Assembly (NCBI RefSeq): GCF_003236395.1
Contig: NZ_POUD01000005.1
Coordinates: 1-64,000, forward strand
Reading direction: 5' to 3'
From: Nonomuraea aridisoli
GTDB taxonomy: Bacteria > Actinomycetota > Actinomycetes > Streptosporangiales > Streptosporangiaceae
Length of the DNA: 64,000 nt
In this document: positions 15,953 to 24,066 of the stretch, piece after piece
Numbering within the stretch: position 1 is the stretch's first letter
Layout of the letters: each line of letters opens with the position of its first letter
Notes under the pieces: generated by a model
Databases searched by the model: none
Told to the model about the DNA's origin: nothing
What the model saw: only the letters and a program-made list of their open reading frames with translations
Program-made: the position numbers and the translations under genes

Positions 15953-17401
15953 TCAGACGAGGCCGAGGCCCTGGGCTACGCCGTGGCCGAGGTCCTTGTG
16001 GATGTTGGTCCAGTACTCCACGACGCGCTTCTTCATGTCGGTGGTGACCTCGGGGGCCGAGGCGTGGCCGACGATGTTGCTCACCAGGTGGGCGCGGTCC
16101 GTGTCGGACAGGACGTTCTCCCAGAGGGCGCGCGGCTGGACGTAGTCGTCGTCCTCGGCGTGCTTGGTGTACGCCGAGCGGACGATCTCGCCCGTGACGT
16201 GGTAGTTCTCGCCCTCGTACAGGGACGGGTCGGCGGCGGGGCCGCCGACGGAGTTGGGCGCGTACACCGGACCCGCCGGGTTCTGGAAGGTCATCGGCCC
16301 GTCGAAGTTGTAGGAGTTGACGGGGGTACGCGGCTTGTTGACCGGCAGCTGCAGGTAGTTGGGCCCGATCCGGTAGCGGTGGGCGTCCGGGTACGAGAAC
16401 AGCCGGCCCTGCAGCATCTTGTCGGGCGAGGGCCCGATGCCCGGGACCATGTTCGCCGGCTCGAACCCGGCCTGCTCGACCTCGGCGAAGTAGTTCTCCG
16501 GGTTGCGGTTGAGCACGAACCGGCCGATCGTGATCTCGGGGTAGTCGCTGTGCGGCCACACCTTGGTCAGGTCGAACGGGTTGAACCGGTAGTCGGCCGC
16601 CGCCTCGAACGGCATGATCTGCACGTTCACCGTCCAGGACGGGTGCTCGCCCCGCTGGATCGCGTAGAACAGGTCGCGGGTGTGGTAGTCGGGGTCCGTG
16701 GCCTGCAGCGCGGCGGCCTCGGAGGCGGTGAAGTTCTGGATGCCCTGGTCGGTCTTGAAGTGGTACTTCACCCAGTACCTCTCACCGGCGGCGTTGTACC
16801 AGAGGAACGTGTGCGAGCCGAAGCCGTGCATGTGCCGCCAGCTGGCCGGCGTGCCGCGGTCGGTCATCAGGAAGGTGACCTGGTGGGCCGACTCGGGCGA
16901 GAGCGTCCAGAAGTCCCACTGCATGTTGTTGTCACGCAGGTGGTTGTCCGGACGCCGCTTCTGGCTGTGGATGAAGTCGGAGAACTTCTGCGGGTCGCGG
17001 ATGAAGAAGATCGGCGTGTTGTTGCCGACGATGTCGTAGTTGCCGTCCTCGGTGTAGAACTTGATCGCGAAGCCGCGCGGGTCGCGCGCGGTGTCGGCGC
17101 TGCCGAGCTCACCGGCGACGGTCGAGAAACGCAGGAAGAGCGGGGTCTCCACGCCCTTCTGGAAGAGCTTGGCCTTGGTGTACTGACTGACGTCCTCGGT
17201 GATCTGGAGGGTGCCGTAGGCGCCGCCGCCCTTGGCGTGCACCACTCGCTCGGGGACGCGCTCCCTGTTGAAGTGGGCCATCTTCTGGATCACGTAGTGA
17301 TCCTGCAGGAGCAGCGGGCCGTTCGGGCCGACGGAGAGCGAGTGCTCGTCGCTCGGCGCGGGGATGCCCGCGTCGTCAGTGGTGATGGGCCTGTTCGTCA
17401 T
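15953..17401 (-). CDS. katA: Monofunctional heme catalase
   Basis: A 482-residue small-subunit catalase that dismutates H2O2. Catalytic His55 is in ERVVHAKGGGAYG, the distal Asn at 127/128 in VGNNTPIFF, and the proximal heme-ligand Tyr in RLFSYPDAHRYRIG. There is no signal peptide, so it is cytoplasmic. ATG at 17401 has GGAAGGA 8 nt upstream. It lies 19 nt after the Fur-family gene, forming a furA-katA operon like the catR/furA-linked catalase operons of other actinobacteria, in which the regulator senses peroxide and derepresses the catalase. Confidence 0.95.
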   Translation of the reverse strand: MTNRPITTDDAGIPAPSDEHSLSVGPNGPLLLQDHYVIQKMAHFNRERVPERVVHAKGGGAYGTLQITEDVSQYTKAKLFQKGVETPLFLRFSTVAGELGSADTARDPRGFAIKFYTEDGNYDIVGNNTPIFFIRDPQKFSDFIHSQKRRPDNHLRDNNMQWDFWTLSPESAHQVTFLMTDRGTPASWRHMHGFGSHTFLWYNAAGERYWVKYHFKTDQGIQNFTASEAAALQATDPDYHTRDLFYAIQRGEHPSWTVNVQIMPFEAAADYRFNPFDLTKVWPHSDYPEITIGRFVLNRNPENYFAEVEQAGFEPANMVPGIGPSPDKMLQGRLFSYPDAHRYRIGPNYLQLPVNKPRTPVNSYNFDGPMTFQNPAGPVYAPNSVGGPAADPSLYEGENYHVTGEIVRSAYTKHAEDDDYVQPRALWENVLSDTDRAHLVSNIVGHASAPEVTTDMKKRVVEYWTNIHKDLGHGVAQGLGLV

Positions 17402-17420
17402 AGCGCGGTCCTTCCGGAAA

Positions 17421-17828
17421 TCATCTTTGACAGCTCGGGCACACGCCCCAGAACGTGATGTCGGCTTCGTCCACGACGTAACCCGCGTGGTCCACGGGTT
17501 CTAGGCAGGGAGCGACGCCCACCGTGCAGTCGACGTCGGTCACGGTGCCGCAGCGCCGGCACACCAGGTGGTGGTGGTTGTCTCCCACGCGCGCCTCGTA
17601 GCGGGCCGGACTGCCCATGGGCTCGATCTTGCGGACGAGCCCGGCCCGGTGGAGGGCGTGCAGCGAGTCGTAGACGGCCTGGAGCGACACCTGCCCGACG
17701 CGCCGGCGCACACCGCGGTGGACGTCGTCCACGTCGAGGTGGCCGCCGTCGCGCACGGTCCGCATGATCGCGAGCCGAGCCGCGGTGACCCGCAGCCCGG
17801 CCTTCCGGAGCAGGTCGTCATCCCCCAT
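17421..17828 (-). CDS. furA: Fur-family redox repressor (FurA/CatR-like)
   Basis: A 135-residue repressor. The winged-helix DNA-binding part includes LRVTAARLAIM and QVSLQAVYDSLHALHRAGLVRKI. Metal sites are NHHH (84-87), Cys90/Cys93 and Cys130/Cys133. The sequence RVGDNHHHLVCRRCG is close in type to mycobacterial FurA, which controls katG, and CatR, which controls catA. ATG at 17828 is chosen over TTG 17837 because TAGGTT (17836-17841) lies exactly 7 nt upstream, a leaderless start as reported for mycobacterial furA. A palindrome just upstream is the likely operator. Confidence 0.92.
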   Translation of the reverse strand: MGDDDLLRKAGLRVTAARLAIMRTVRDGGHLDVDDVHRGVRRRVGQVSLQAVYDSLHALHRAGLVRKIEPMGSPARYEARVGDNHHHLVCRRCGTVTDVDCTVGVAPCLEPVDHAGYVVDEADITFWGVCPSCQR

Positions 17829-17835
17829 GGACGAC

Positions 17836-17864
17836 AACCTACGCCCTTAAGTTGAACTATTCAA
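17836..17864 (-). promoter_or_regulatory. furA-katA promoter with palindromic operator
   Basis: On the minus strand, TAGGTT (17841-17836) is 7 nt from the furA ATG. The AT-rich perfect inverted repeat TTGAA-CTA-TTCAA occupies 17852-17864 in the -10/-35 spacer, the expected position for FurA autorepression. The element reaches to within 3 nt of the stop codon of the upstream MFS gene (17867), so the -35 region lies inside that gene's 3' end. Confidence 0.6.
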
Positions 17865-17866
17865 GT

Positions 17867-19279
17867 TTACGAGTGGACCAAGTTAATGGCGCGGCGGCGG
17901 GCCAGGAAGACGGCGCTAAGCCCGGCGAGGACCGCGAGGCCCGCCATGGCGAGAGAGGAGACCAGTGAGGCGGAGTCGCTCTGCCCCTGCAAGCTGATGA
18001 AGAGCGTTCCCACCGTGGCCACGCCGATGACCTGGCCGAGCTGCATGACGGTGAGCAGCGCGCCGCTGGCGTCGGCCGCGTACGCGCCGTCGACCTGCTC
18101 GGTCGCCATGTTCGTCACCGCGACCTGCACGCCCAGCCCGGCGCCGATGAGGGCGCTCATGATCGCGTACGACAGGCCGCCCCCGGCGGCGAGGCCGAGC
18201 CCGACGTAGGCGGGCGCGGCGACGACGTAGCCGAAGGGCACGAGCGGGCGCTGCAGCCGGACGGGCAGGCGCGGCCAGGCGAGCCCGACCAGGCCGAAGG
18301 CCAGCGCGCAGGGCACCATCATCATCCCGGAGGCGAGCGGCGTCATGTGCAGGTCGCCCTGCAGGTGCAGGGCCGAGACGAACAGGAACGCACCCCAGGT
18401 GGCCGGGCCGAACAGCAGGATCGCCAGCCCGGGCCGCATGCCGGGCGCGCGCAGCACCCGGGCGTCCACCAGGGGACGGCCGCCCCGGGACACGACCCAG
18501 CGTTCGATCGCGACGAACGCGCCGAACATCACGATGCTCAGCCCCATCGAGGCCCAGTCCCACACCGGCCAGCCGAGGTCGCGCCCGAGCACGAGGGGCA
18601 CCACCAGGAGCAGCACGGCCGCCGACAGGGTCACCAGCCCGGCCGGGTCGAGCCCCGCCTTGCCGCCGCCGCCGTCGGCCGGCAGCACGCGCATCCCGGC
18701 CACCAGCAGCAGCACCGCGACGGGCACCAGCACCAGGAACAGGATCCGCCAGCCCAGGCCGAGGCCCAGCAGGATGCCGCCGAGCGCCTGGCCGACCACG
18801 ATGCCGCCGCTGATCACCAGCGACCACAGGCCGATCGCCCGGCCGCGCGCCTGGCCGTGGTAGTTGCGCTGGATCAAGGTCATGACCTGCGGCATCATCA
18901 TCGCGGCCCCGGCGCCCTGGAGCAGCCGGAAGGCCACGAGCCAGCCCGTCCCCGGTGCGAGGCCCGCCGCGAGTGTGGTGACCGTGAAAACCGCCAAACC
19001 GCCGAGGAACGCCCTGCGATAGCCGAACAGGTCGCCGACCCTGGCTCCCGTGATCAACAGGACGGCGTAGACAATGGTGTATCCGGCCACGACCATCTGC
19101 AGCCCCGCGCCCGAGGAGTGCAGGTCGGACTCGATGGTGGGGGTGGCCACGTTCACGATGTTGACGTTCAGGATGGCCAGGAACTGCCCGACGAGGATGA
19201 TCGCCAGGAGCAGGCCGCCGGCCTTCGATTCCTGTGGGTTGGTAGTCACAGGAGAGGGAACTGCGGCAGTTTGCGACAT
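17867..19279 (-). CDS. MFS drug transporter, DHA2-type (14 TM)
   Basis: A 470-residue integral membrane protein with about 14 hydrophobic segments. Motif C-like/entry motif FLAILNVNIVNVATPTIESDL is at residues 33-53, motif A at GARVGDLFGYRRAF, and motif C-type GGIVVGQALGGIL near 160. This is the DHA2 (EmrB/QacA) family of proton-driven multidrug exporters. It is divergent from the XRE/MmyB regulator, with an inverted repeat between them, the classic arrangement for a repressor/exporter pair. The substrate is unknown. The furA promoter lies at its 3' end. Confidence 0.9.
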   Translation of the reverse strand: MSQTAAVPSPVTTNPQESKAGGLLLAIILVGQFLAILNVNIVNVATPTIESDLHSSGAGLQMVVAGYTIVYAVLLITGARVGDLFGYRRAFLGGLAVFTVTTLAAGLAPGTGWLVAFRLLQGAGAAMMMPQVMTLIQRNYHGQARGRAIGLWSLVISGGIVVGQALGGILLGLGLGWRILFLVLVPVAVLLLVAGMRVLPADGGGGKAGLDPAGLVTLSAAVLLLVVPLVLGRDLGWPVWDWASMGLSIVMFGAFVAIERWVVSRGGRPLVDARVLRAPGMRPGLAILLFGPATWGAFLFVSALHLQGDLHMTPLASGMMMVPCALAFGLVGLAWPRLPVRLQRPLVPFGYVVAAPAYVGLGLAAGGGLSYAIMSALIGAGLGVQVAVTNMATEQVDGAYAADASGALLTVMQLGQVIGVATVGTLFISLQGQSDSASLVSSLAMAGLAVLAGLSAVFLARRRAINLVHS

Positions 19280-19304
19280 GGTGACTAGTTTGCGGCAGGT
19301 CTGA

Positions 19305-19335
19305 TACCAGTAACGAGAGCCTCTTTATACTGGTA
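19305..19335. promoter_or_regulatory. Inverted repeat between MFS and XRE genes
   Basis: TACCAGTA (19305-19312) and TACTGGTA (19328-19335) are exact 8-bp inverted arms separated by 15 nt. A further half-like TAACTGG follows at 19343-19349. The element is centred in the 103-bp divergent region, 26 nt from the MFS start, so it is the likely binding site of the adjacent XRE regulator. Confidence 0.55.
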
Positions 19336-19382
19336 CTAGGGGTAACTGGATAAACCGTGCCGTATGCCCCCATAGTGGATGG

Positions 19383-20213
19383 GTGAACGTGGCAGAGGCG
19401 AGACGTACGGACCTGTCGGCGTTCCTGCGCAGCCGGCGAGAGCGCATCACCCCCGAGATGGTCGATCTCGCCCCCGGCCCCCGCAGGCGCACGCCGGGCC
19501 TGCGCCGCGAGGAGGTCGCCCAGCTCGCGGGCGTCGGGGTGACCTGGTACACGTGGCTGGAGCAGGGGCGGCCGATCAACGCCAGCAGCCAGGTGCTCGA
19601 CGCGATCGCGCGCACGCTCCGGCTCGACAACGCCGAACGCCGACACCTCTACCGTCTGGCGGGCCAGACCGAGGAGCCGATCCCGGTCGACTGCGGCCAG
19701 GTGACGCCCGAGATGCGGGAGATCCTCGACCGGCTCGGCGACATGCCGGCCTGCGTGGCCAACAGCCGCTGCGACGCGCTGGCCTGGAACGCCGCGTACG
19801 CGGGGCTGTTCCCCGAGCTGACCGGCGCGCCGGAAGGCGAGCGCAACTCGTTGTGGCAGAGCTGCCTCAACCCCTCGCCCACGACCCTGCTGCTCGATCG
19901 TGACAACGAGCTCGCGCGCTCGGTGGCGGTCTTCAGGGGCGCCTACAGCAGGCACGCCGACGACCCCAGCTGGCAGGACTTCGTCCGGCGGCTCGGCGAG
20001 GAGAGCGCCGAGTTCGCGCGGCTGTGGGCCCGGCAGGACGTCGCCGAGCCGGGGCCCAGGGTGAAGGCGTTCCGTCACGTGGAGTACGGGACGTTGCGCT
20101 TCAGCACGACGAGCCTGTCGGCGGTGCCCGAGCTCCGACTGATCGTCTACACCCCTCTGGACGACGAGACCCGTAGGGCTGTGTCCGCATTGATGGGGGA
20201 ACCTGCACGTTAG
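19383..20213 (+). CDS. XRE-family regulator with MmyB-like ligand-binding domain
   Basis: A 276-residue protein. The N-terminal HTH (LSAFLRSRRERITPEMV ... GLRREEVAQLAGVGVTWYTWLEQGR) is of the MmyB/helix_31 type, and the C-terminal part (RCDALAWNAAYAGLFPEL ... LARSVAVFRGAYSRH ... FRHVEYGTLRFSTTSL) is the MmyB PAS-like ligand-binding domain that in relatives binds a fatty acid-like molecule. It is divergent from the MFS exporter and likely controls it. GTG 19383 and GTG 19389 are both possible starts. Confidence 0.88.
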   Translation: MNVAEARRTDLSAFLRSRRERITPEMVDLAPGPRRRTPGLRREEVAQLAGVGVTWYTWLEQGRPINASSQVLDAIARTLRLDNAERRHLYRLAGQTEEPIPVDCGQVTPEMREILDRLGDMPACVANSRCDALAWNAAYAGLFPELTGAPEGERNSLWQSCLNPSPTTLLLDRDNELARSVAVFRGAYSRHADDPSWQDFVRRLGEESAEFARLWARQDVAEPGPRVKAFRHVEYGTLRFSTTSLSAVPELRLIVYTPLDDETRRAVSALMGEPAR

Positions 20214-20274
20214 TCCGCCCTGCATGGCATGCTCGGATGCCAATATGTCAGGATTCGAGCGGAAGTGGCGGCAG

Positions 20275-21348
20275 ATGAGAATCCCCCGTGCCCTCCCGTT
20301 GTTCGCCGTGGTCGCCTCCTTGGCCGCGTGCTCCCCGGCGCCGGAGCGGGAGCCGCAGCTGGCCCCCGTCGACCAGCAGGTGGCGGCCGAACCGACCGAG
20401 GAGCCGACGCCGGAGCGGCGGCCGTTCACCATCGCCTTCGGCGGGGACGTGCACTTCGAGGGGATGTTGCGCGGCCGTCTCGCCAACCCGCGCACGGCGC
20501 TCGGGCCGATCGCGGGCGTGCTGCGCAAGGCCGACTTAGCGATGGTCAACCTGGAGACGGCCATCACCACGGGCGGCACTCCCGCACCGGGCAAGCAGTA
20601 CACCTTCCGCGCCCCGTCCAGCGCGTTCACCGCGCTGAAGGCGGCCGGGGTGGACGTCGCGTCGATGGCCAACAACCACGGCATGGACTACATGCAGACC
20701 GGCCTCGCCGACTCGCTGGCCGCCGCCAAGAGCAGCAAGTTCCCCGTCGTGGGCATCGGGAAGGACGCGGCGCAGGCGTACCGGCCCTTTCGCAAGACCG
20801 TGAACGGCAACCGGGTGGCGATCATCGGGGCCACGCAGGTGATGGACGCCGAGTTCATCCAGTCGTGGACGGCCACCGCCGACCAGGGCGGCCTGGCCTC
20901 GGCCAAGAACGAGGCCGCGCTGCTCCGGGCCGTCAAGAAGGCGCGCAAGGACTCCGACACCGTGATCGTCCACCTGCACTGGGGCACCGAGCTGCAGAAG
21001 TGTCCCAACGAGGCACAGCTCTCGCTCGCCCCCAAGCTGGTCAAGGCGGGGGCCGACGTGGTCGTCGGCGGGCACGCGCACATCCTGCTCGGCTCCGGCT
21101 ACCTGGACGACGCGTACGTCAACTACGGCATGGGCAACTTCGTCTTCTACAACTCCAACCCCGCCACCACCGGCAGGACCGGGGTCCTGACCCTGACCAT
21201 CAACGGCCGCAAGATCCTCAAGGACGCCTGGACGCCGGCCACCATCCAGGGAGGCATTCCCGTACCGATGAAGGGGACCGCCCGGACGCAGGCCGTGGCC
21301 GACTGGAAGCAGCTGCGTTCCTGTACGGGGCTGTCCGCGAAACCCTGA
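20275..21348 (+). CDS. CapA/PgsA-like metallophosphatase lipoprotein
   Basis: A 357-residue exported protein. The N-terminus MRIPRALPLFAVVASLAAC is a lipoprotein signal with lipobox SLAAC, followed by a Pro/Glu-rich linker. The CapA (PGA_cap) fold of calcineurin-like phosphatases follows: FGGDVHFEG, MVNLETAIT, MANNHGMDY, VIVHLHWGTE, and VVGGHAHIL. In Bacillus the family takes part in poly-gamma-glutamate capsule synthesis; in actinobacteria the role is usually unknown. The frame is open to 20224, but ATG 20275 begins the signal peptide. No capB/capC partners are nearby. Confidence 0.85.
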   Translation: MRIPRALPLFAVVASLAACSPAPEREPQLAPVDQQVAAEPTEEPTPERRPFTIAFGGDVHFEGMLRGRLANPRTALGPIAGVLRKADLAMVNLETAITTGGTPAPGKQYTFRAPSSAFTALKAAGVDVASMANNHGMDYMQTGLADSLAAAKSSKFPVVGIGKDAAQAYRPFRKTVNGNRVAIIGATQVMDAEFIQSWTATADQGGLASAKNEAALLRAVKKARKDSDTVIVHLHWGTELQKCPNEAQLSLAPKLVKAGADVVVGGHAHILLGSGYLDDAYVNYGMGNFVFYNSNPATTGRTGVLTLTINGRKILKDAWTPATIQGGIPVPMKGTARTQAVADWKQLRSCTGLSAKP

Positions 21349-21372
21349 CAGGAGTTGCCGCGGTGTCGAACA

Positions 21373-21516
21373 GTGGAGGAATTCGCGCGGAATTTCGTCG
21401 ATATATATGGCGTGCCGGACATTGTTGTGACGAATGCCGGGACGTTCTCCGCCCCCCAGGCGCCGCCACGGTCGGACGGGGGCGGCCGGTCAGGGAGTCG
21501 GGGGCGGCCTCTGTAG
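21373..21516 (+). pseudogene. Relic of a short-chain dehydrogenase gene
   Basis: One frame reads VEEFARNFVDIYGVPDIV, then VTNAGTFSAPQ, before turning into a Gly/Arg-rich tail and TAG at 21514. This matches the middle of a classical SDR, where a helix of the form VEEFxxxxxxxYGxPDI leads into the conserved NNAG motif. The N-terminal Rossmann motif and the catalytic YxxxK are missing, and local bases (GATATATAT) are AT-rich compared with neighbours. It is best read as the surviving core of a decayed gene. The remaining 21517-21685 shows nothing else convincing. Confidence 0.5.
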
Positions 21517-21685
21517 AACGTGACCGAAATTGGGCTGTTGTATCGGCCGGCCTGGAGGGGAAAATCGGTTATGCCCTGTCCGGGATTTCACCGCCTGCCA
21601 TGAGCAGACGGGCCAGGTCGGGGCGTCCCCCGAGAAATCCGCAAATTGGCAGGTATTGATCGCCCAAACGGGAGAAGATAAGTTC

Positions 21686-22342
21686 GTGTCTTCGCCGCAA
21701 CCGGATGACGAGTGCGCCACCCCCAAAGCCCTCAGACGCAGACCCGCGCAGCGCCGCAGCGCCCGGCGTGTCGAGCGCATGCTCGACGCCTGCGCCGAAC
21801 TGCTCGACGAGGCAGGCTACGAGGCCCTGTCGACCACACGCATCGCCGAGCGGGCGGGTGTGGCGATCGGGTCGGTCTACCAGTTCTTTCCCGACAAACG
21901 CGCCATCACCCAGGAGCTCACCCGGCGCAACGTCGAGGAGTTCGTCCGCAGAGTCGACCGCCGCTTCCTCGAGGAGGACTACCGCGGCTGGTGGGAGGCG
22001 GTCGACGCGATCATCGACATCTACGTCGACATGCACCGCACGGTCTCGGGATTCAAGAGCCTGCACTTCGGCGACGTCGTCGACCTCAACCTGCTCGACT
22101 CCGACTCCGACAACAACACCGTGATAGCCGGACGGCTGCGCGGGCTGTTCCTCAAGGAGTTCGGGCTGGCCGACAGCGCGGCGCTCGACCTGGCCGTGTT
22201 GGTGGCGGTCGAGGCCGGCGACGCCGTACTGAAACTGGCCTTCCGCCGTGACCCCGACGGCGACCCCGAGATCATCGACGCGGCCAAACACCTGATCAGG
22301 GGCTTCCTGTCACGTCAGCTCAAGTCGTGGTCGCCGCACTAG
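21686..22342 (+). CDS. TetR-family regulator
   Basis: A 218-residue regulator. The N-terminal TetR HTH is clear (RRVERMLDACAELLDEAGY ... STTRIAERAGVAIGSVYQFFPDKRAI, residues about 27-75). The C-terminal effector domain is helical (EAVDAIIDIYVDMHR ... LDLAVLVAVEAGDAVLKLAF). The open frame extends upstream to 21530, but GTG 21686 has GGAGAAG at 8-nt spacing. There is no obvious target next door, unless it once served the decayed SDR gene just upstream. Confidence 0.88.
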   Translation: MSSPQPDDECATPKALRRRPAQRRSARRVERMLDACAELLDEAGYEALSTTRIAERAGVAIGSVYQFFPDKRAITQELTRRNVEEFVRRVDRRFLEEDYRGWWEAVDAIIDIYVDMHRTVSGFKSLHFGDVVDLNLLDSDSDNNTVIAGRLRGLFLKEFGLADSAALDLAVLVAVEAGDAVLKLAFRRDPDGDPEIIDAAKHLIRGFLSRQLKSWSPH

Positions 22343-22346
22343 GCGG

Positions 22347-22673
22347 TCAGTTGCGGCCGGCCTGCTCGACCTCTTCGAGCCAGGCCGGCATGTCGCGGGC
22401 CCAGCGTTTCCTGCTCTCGTCGTCGCCGAGCGCGGCCGCCGGCAGCTCCTGCAACCGCGGAGCGTCGGGCGTGCGCCCGCAGGGCGCGAACGAGACCGGA
22501 CGCGCACCTCTGGCCTCGCGCACGTCGAGACGGGCCTCAATGGCGCGCAGGTTGCGTTCGGCGGATTCGATGGCCTCGAAACGGGCCGACAGATAGCCGG
22601 CCACTCCGGGAACGACGGCCGACAGGACGACAGCACAGGCCAGCGTGAAGGTCAGCTGCTTGGACATGCCCAT
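22347..22673 (-). CDS. Membrane-anchored hypothetical protein (108 aa)
   Basis: ATG at 22673 has the ribosome site GGAGGG at 5-nt spacing. The protein has one N-terminal membrane helix (FTLACAVVLSAVVPGVAGYL), then a short helical segment rich in Glu/Arg (FEAIESAERNLRAIEARLD), a Pro-rich stretch, and a C-terminal WARDMPAWLEEVEQA. It probably faces outside the membrane. No family is recognised. It is convergent with the TetR gene (4 nt between stops) and divergent from the TPR-like gene. Confidence 0.65.
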   Translation of the reverse strand: MGMSKQLTFTLACAVVLSAVVPGVAGYLSARFEAIESAERNLRAIEARLDVREARGARPVSFAPCGRTPDAPRLQELPAAALGDDESRKRWARDMPAWLEEVEQAGRN

Positions 22674-22838
22674 ACAGTCCCTCCGCTCGCGTGGCGGCAA
22701 AGTGCTTGTTGTATGCCCTCCGACCTGCATGGACACGCCTATCCGCCGGGCGATTGGGCGAGACGTTACCGAATATGTGCGGGACCGGCGATGCGGATTG
22801 ACCGGGCAAAGACCCGAGTCGCTCGGTAGTCTCGCGGT

Positions 22839-23369
22839 GTGGCGCATGTGACCCGTGAGCACCTTGATCATCTGCTTGAGCAGGCCCTGCTGGCCGACGA
22901 CCACAGTTCCCTGGCCAGTCGGCTCTACGACGTCGCGCTCGACTACTCCTCCGGCGACGTCTCCAGGGCGTCCATCCTGGTCCTCGCCGCCGAGGAGTGG
23001 CGAGCGGCGGGCCAGCCCGTGCGCGCGATGGAGTGTTTCCAGCGCGCGGTACAGGACGGTGGCGACGCGGGTTTCGACCCGCGGGCCGGCATCGCCGACA
23101 CGCTGTTCGAGCTCGACCGGCCTGATGAGGCGAGGGAGGTCATCGAGACGATCCGCGCCGAGGGCGACGTCTCCACGGCGACCGCTCACACGATCGCCGA
23201 GACGCTGGTCGCCTACGGCGATCTGCAAGGAGGGCTCGAATGGGCGACCCAGGCGGCCCTGGGGTGTGACGAGGGAGATCCCGAACAGGTGGCGGTGCTG
23301 CGCACGCGCTATCGCATCCGGGTCGACCTCGGGCTCCCCGAGGACGAGCTCGACGCGCTCGTCTCCTGA
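22839..23369 (+). CDS. TPR-like helical repeat protein (176 aa)
   Basis: A soluble protein built from TPR-like helix pairs: LASRLYDVALDYSSGD, ILVLAAEEWRAAGQPVRAMECFQRAVQDG, GIADTLFELDRPDEAREVIETI and TIAETLVAYGDLQGGLEWATQAAL. Such folds mediate protein-protein contacts; no enzymatic motif is present. GTG 22839 follows TAGTCT (22827-22832) by 6 nt, suggesting a leaderless mRNA. The gene ends at a hairpin shared with the convergent TetR gene. Confidence 0.78.
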   Translation: MAHVTREHLDHLLEQALLADDHSSLASRLYDVALDYSSGDVSRASILVLAAEEWRAAGQPVRAMECFQRAVQDGGDAGFDPRAGIADTLFELDRPDEAREVIETIRAEGDVSTATAHTIAETLVAYGDLQGGLEWATQAALGCDEGDPEQVAVLRTRYRIRVDLGLPEDELDALVS

Positions 23370-23385
23370 CGCCTGAGCCCCGGGA

Positions 23386-23410
23386 GGGCCCGCCGTGACC
23401 GGCAGGGCCC
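23386..23410. terminator. Bidirectional hairpin between convergent genes
   Basis: GGGCCCGCCG (23386-23395) pairs with CGGC-A-GGGCCC (23400-23410) with one bulged A and a TGAC loop. It lies between the stop of the TPR-like gene (23369) and that of the minus-strand TetR gene (23417). Confidence 0.55.
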
Positions 23411-23416
23411 CCTTCG

Positions 23417-23971
23417 TCATGCCCTGATCACCAGCTCCGCCAGGTCGCGCGCGGCCAGTGCCGGGTGGGCGTCGGGGCGGGTGACGGCGTGCGCGAGCAC
23501 GCCGTCCACGAGCACGAGCAGCTGGTCGGCGCCGCGATCGGGCGCCGGGTGCCCGTGCCGGCGCAGCTCGTCGGCGAACAGCTGATGCATCCCGTCCTTG
23601 TACGCGCGCACCTCGGCGTGGGCTGGATGGTCGGGGTCGGTGAGGGCCAGCTCCGCCGCCGTGTAACGGCAGCCGTGGAACGAGGGCGCGGTCGTGATCT
23701 TCTCCAGCTCGTCGAAGACGGCGCGGATCCGGTCGCGCGGGTCGTCGCCGGCGTCGTCCATCACCTGGCGGTAACGGGCCGCGACGCCGGTCTGCTTCTG
23801 CCGCAGCGTCTCGGCGATCAGCCCTTCCTTGCCGCCGAAGTGCTGGTAGAGCGAGCGCCGCGCGACGTCGGCGCGCTTGAGTATCGCATCGACGCCGACG
23901 TGGACGCCCTGTTCGTACGTGAGGTCGCCCGCTGCTTCGAGGAGTCGTTCGCGGGGTCCGGGTCTGCTCAT
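23417..23971 (-). CDS. TetR-family repressor, divergent from MFS exporter
   Basis: A 184-residue TetR protein: HTH in residues about 8-55 (RERLLEAAGDLTYEQGVHVGVDAILKRADVARRSLYQHFGGKEGL) and a C-terminal ligand domain with CRYTAAELAL and LLVLVDGVLAHAV. The start is ATG 23971 (GTG 23974 is also in frame). The 95-bp divergent region with the MFS gene holds a TTGACA promoter and two copies of CCATTCTATCTA, its probable operators. It likely represses the MFS/SnoaL-like operon until a ligand binds. Confidence 0.9.
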   Translation of the reverse strand: MSRPGPRERLLEAAGDLTYEQGVHVGVDAILKRADVARRSLYQHFGGKEGLIAETLRQKQTGVAARYRQVMDDAGDDPRDRIRAVFDELEKITTAPSFHGCRYTAAELALTDPDHPAHAEVRAYKDGMHQLFADELRRHGHPAPDRGADQLLVLVDGVLAHAVTRPDAHPALAARDLAELVIRA

Positions 23972-23995
23972 CACACCATCGATCCTGGCACGCGG

Positions 23996-24055
23996 TTGAC
24001 AGTAGATCGCCCATTCTATCTAATGAGCCTCTGCGTATACCAACCATTCTATCTA
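23996..24055 (+). promoter_or_regulatory. Promoter and direct-repeat operators of the MFS/SnoaL operon
   Basis: TTGACA (23996-24001) is separated by 17 nt from TCTAAT (24019-24024), a near-consensus housekeeping promoter. The 12-mer CCATTCTATCTA occurs at 24011-24022, overlapping the -10, and again at 24044-24055, downstream of the start site; the copies are 33 nt apart (three helical turns). TAGAT ... ATCTA arms also give the first copy partial dyad symmetry. Binding of the divergent TetR protein here is inferred. Confidence 0.65.
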
Positions 24056-24066
24056 TCGGAGTCGCC

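Noticed and set aside
20224..20274. Upstream ATGs for the CapA-like gene
   Set aside because: Starting at 20275 gives an immediate lipoprotein signal peptide; earlier starts would place polar residues before it.
17916..20684. 922-codon minus-strand open frame
   Set aside because: It runs antisense or out of frame through the MFS, XRE and CapA genes and carries no recognisable domain; long spurious frames are expected at this GC content.
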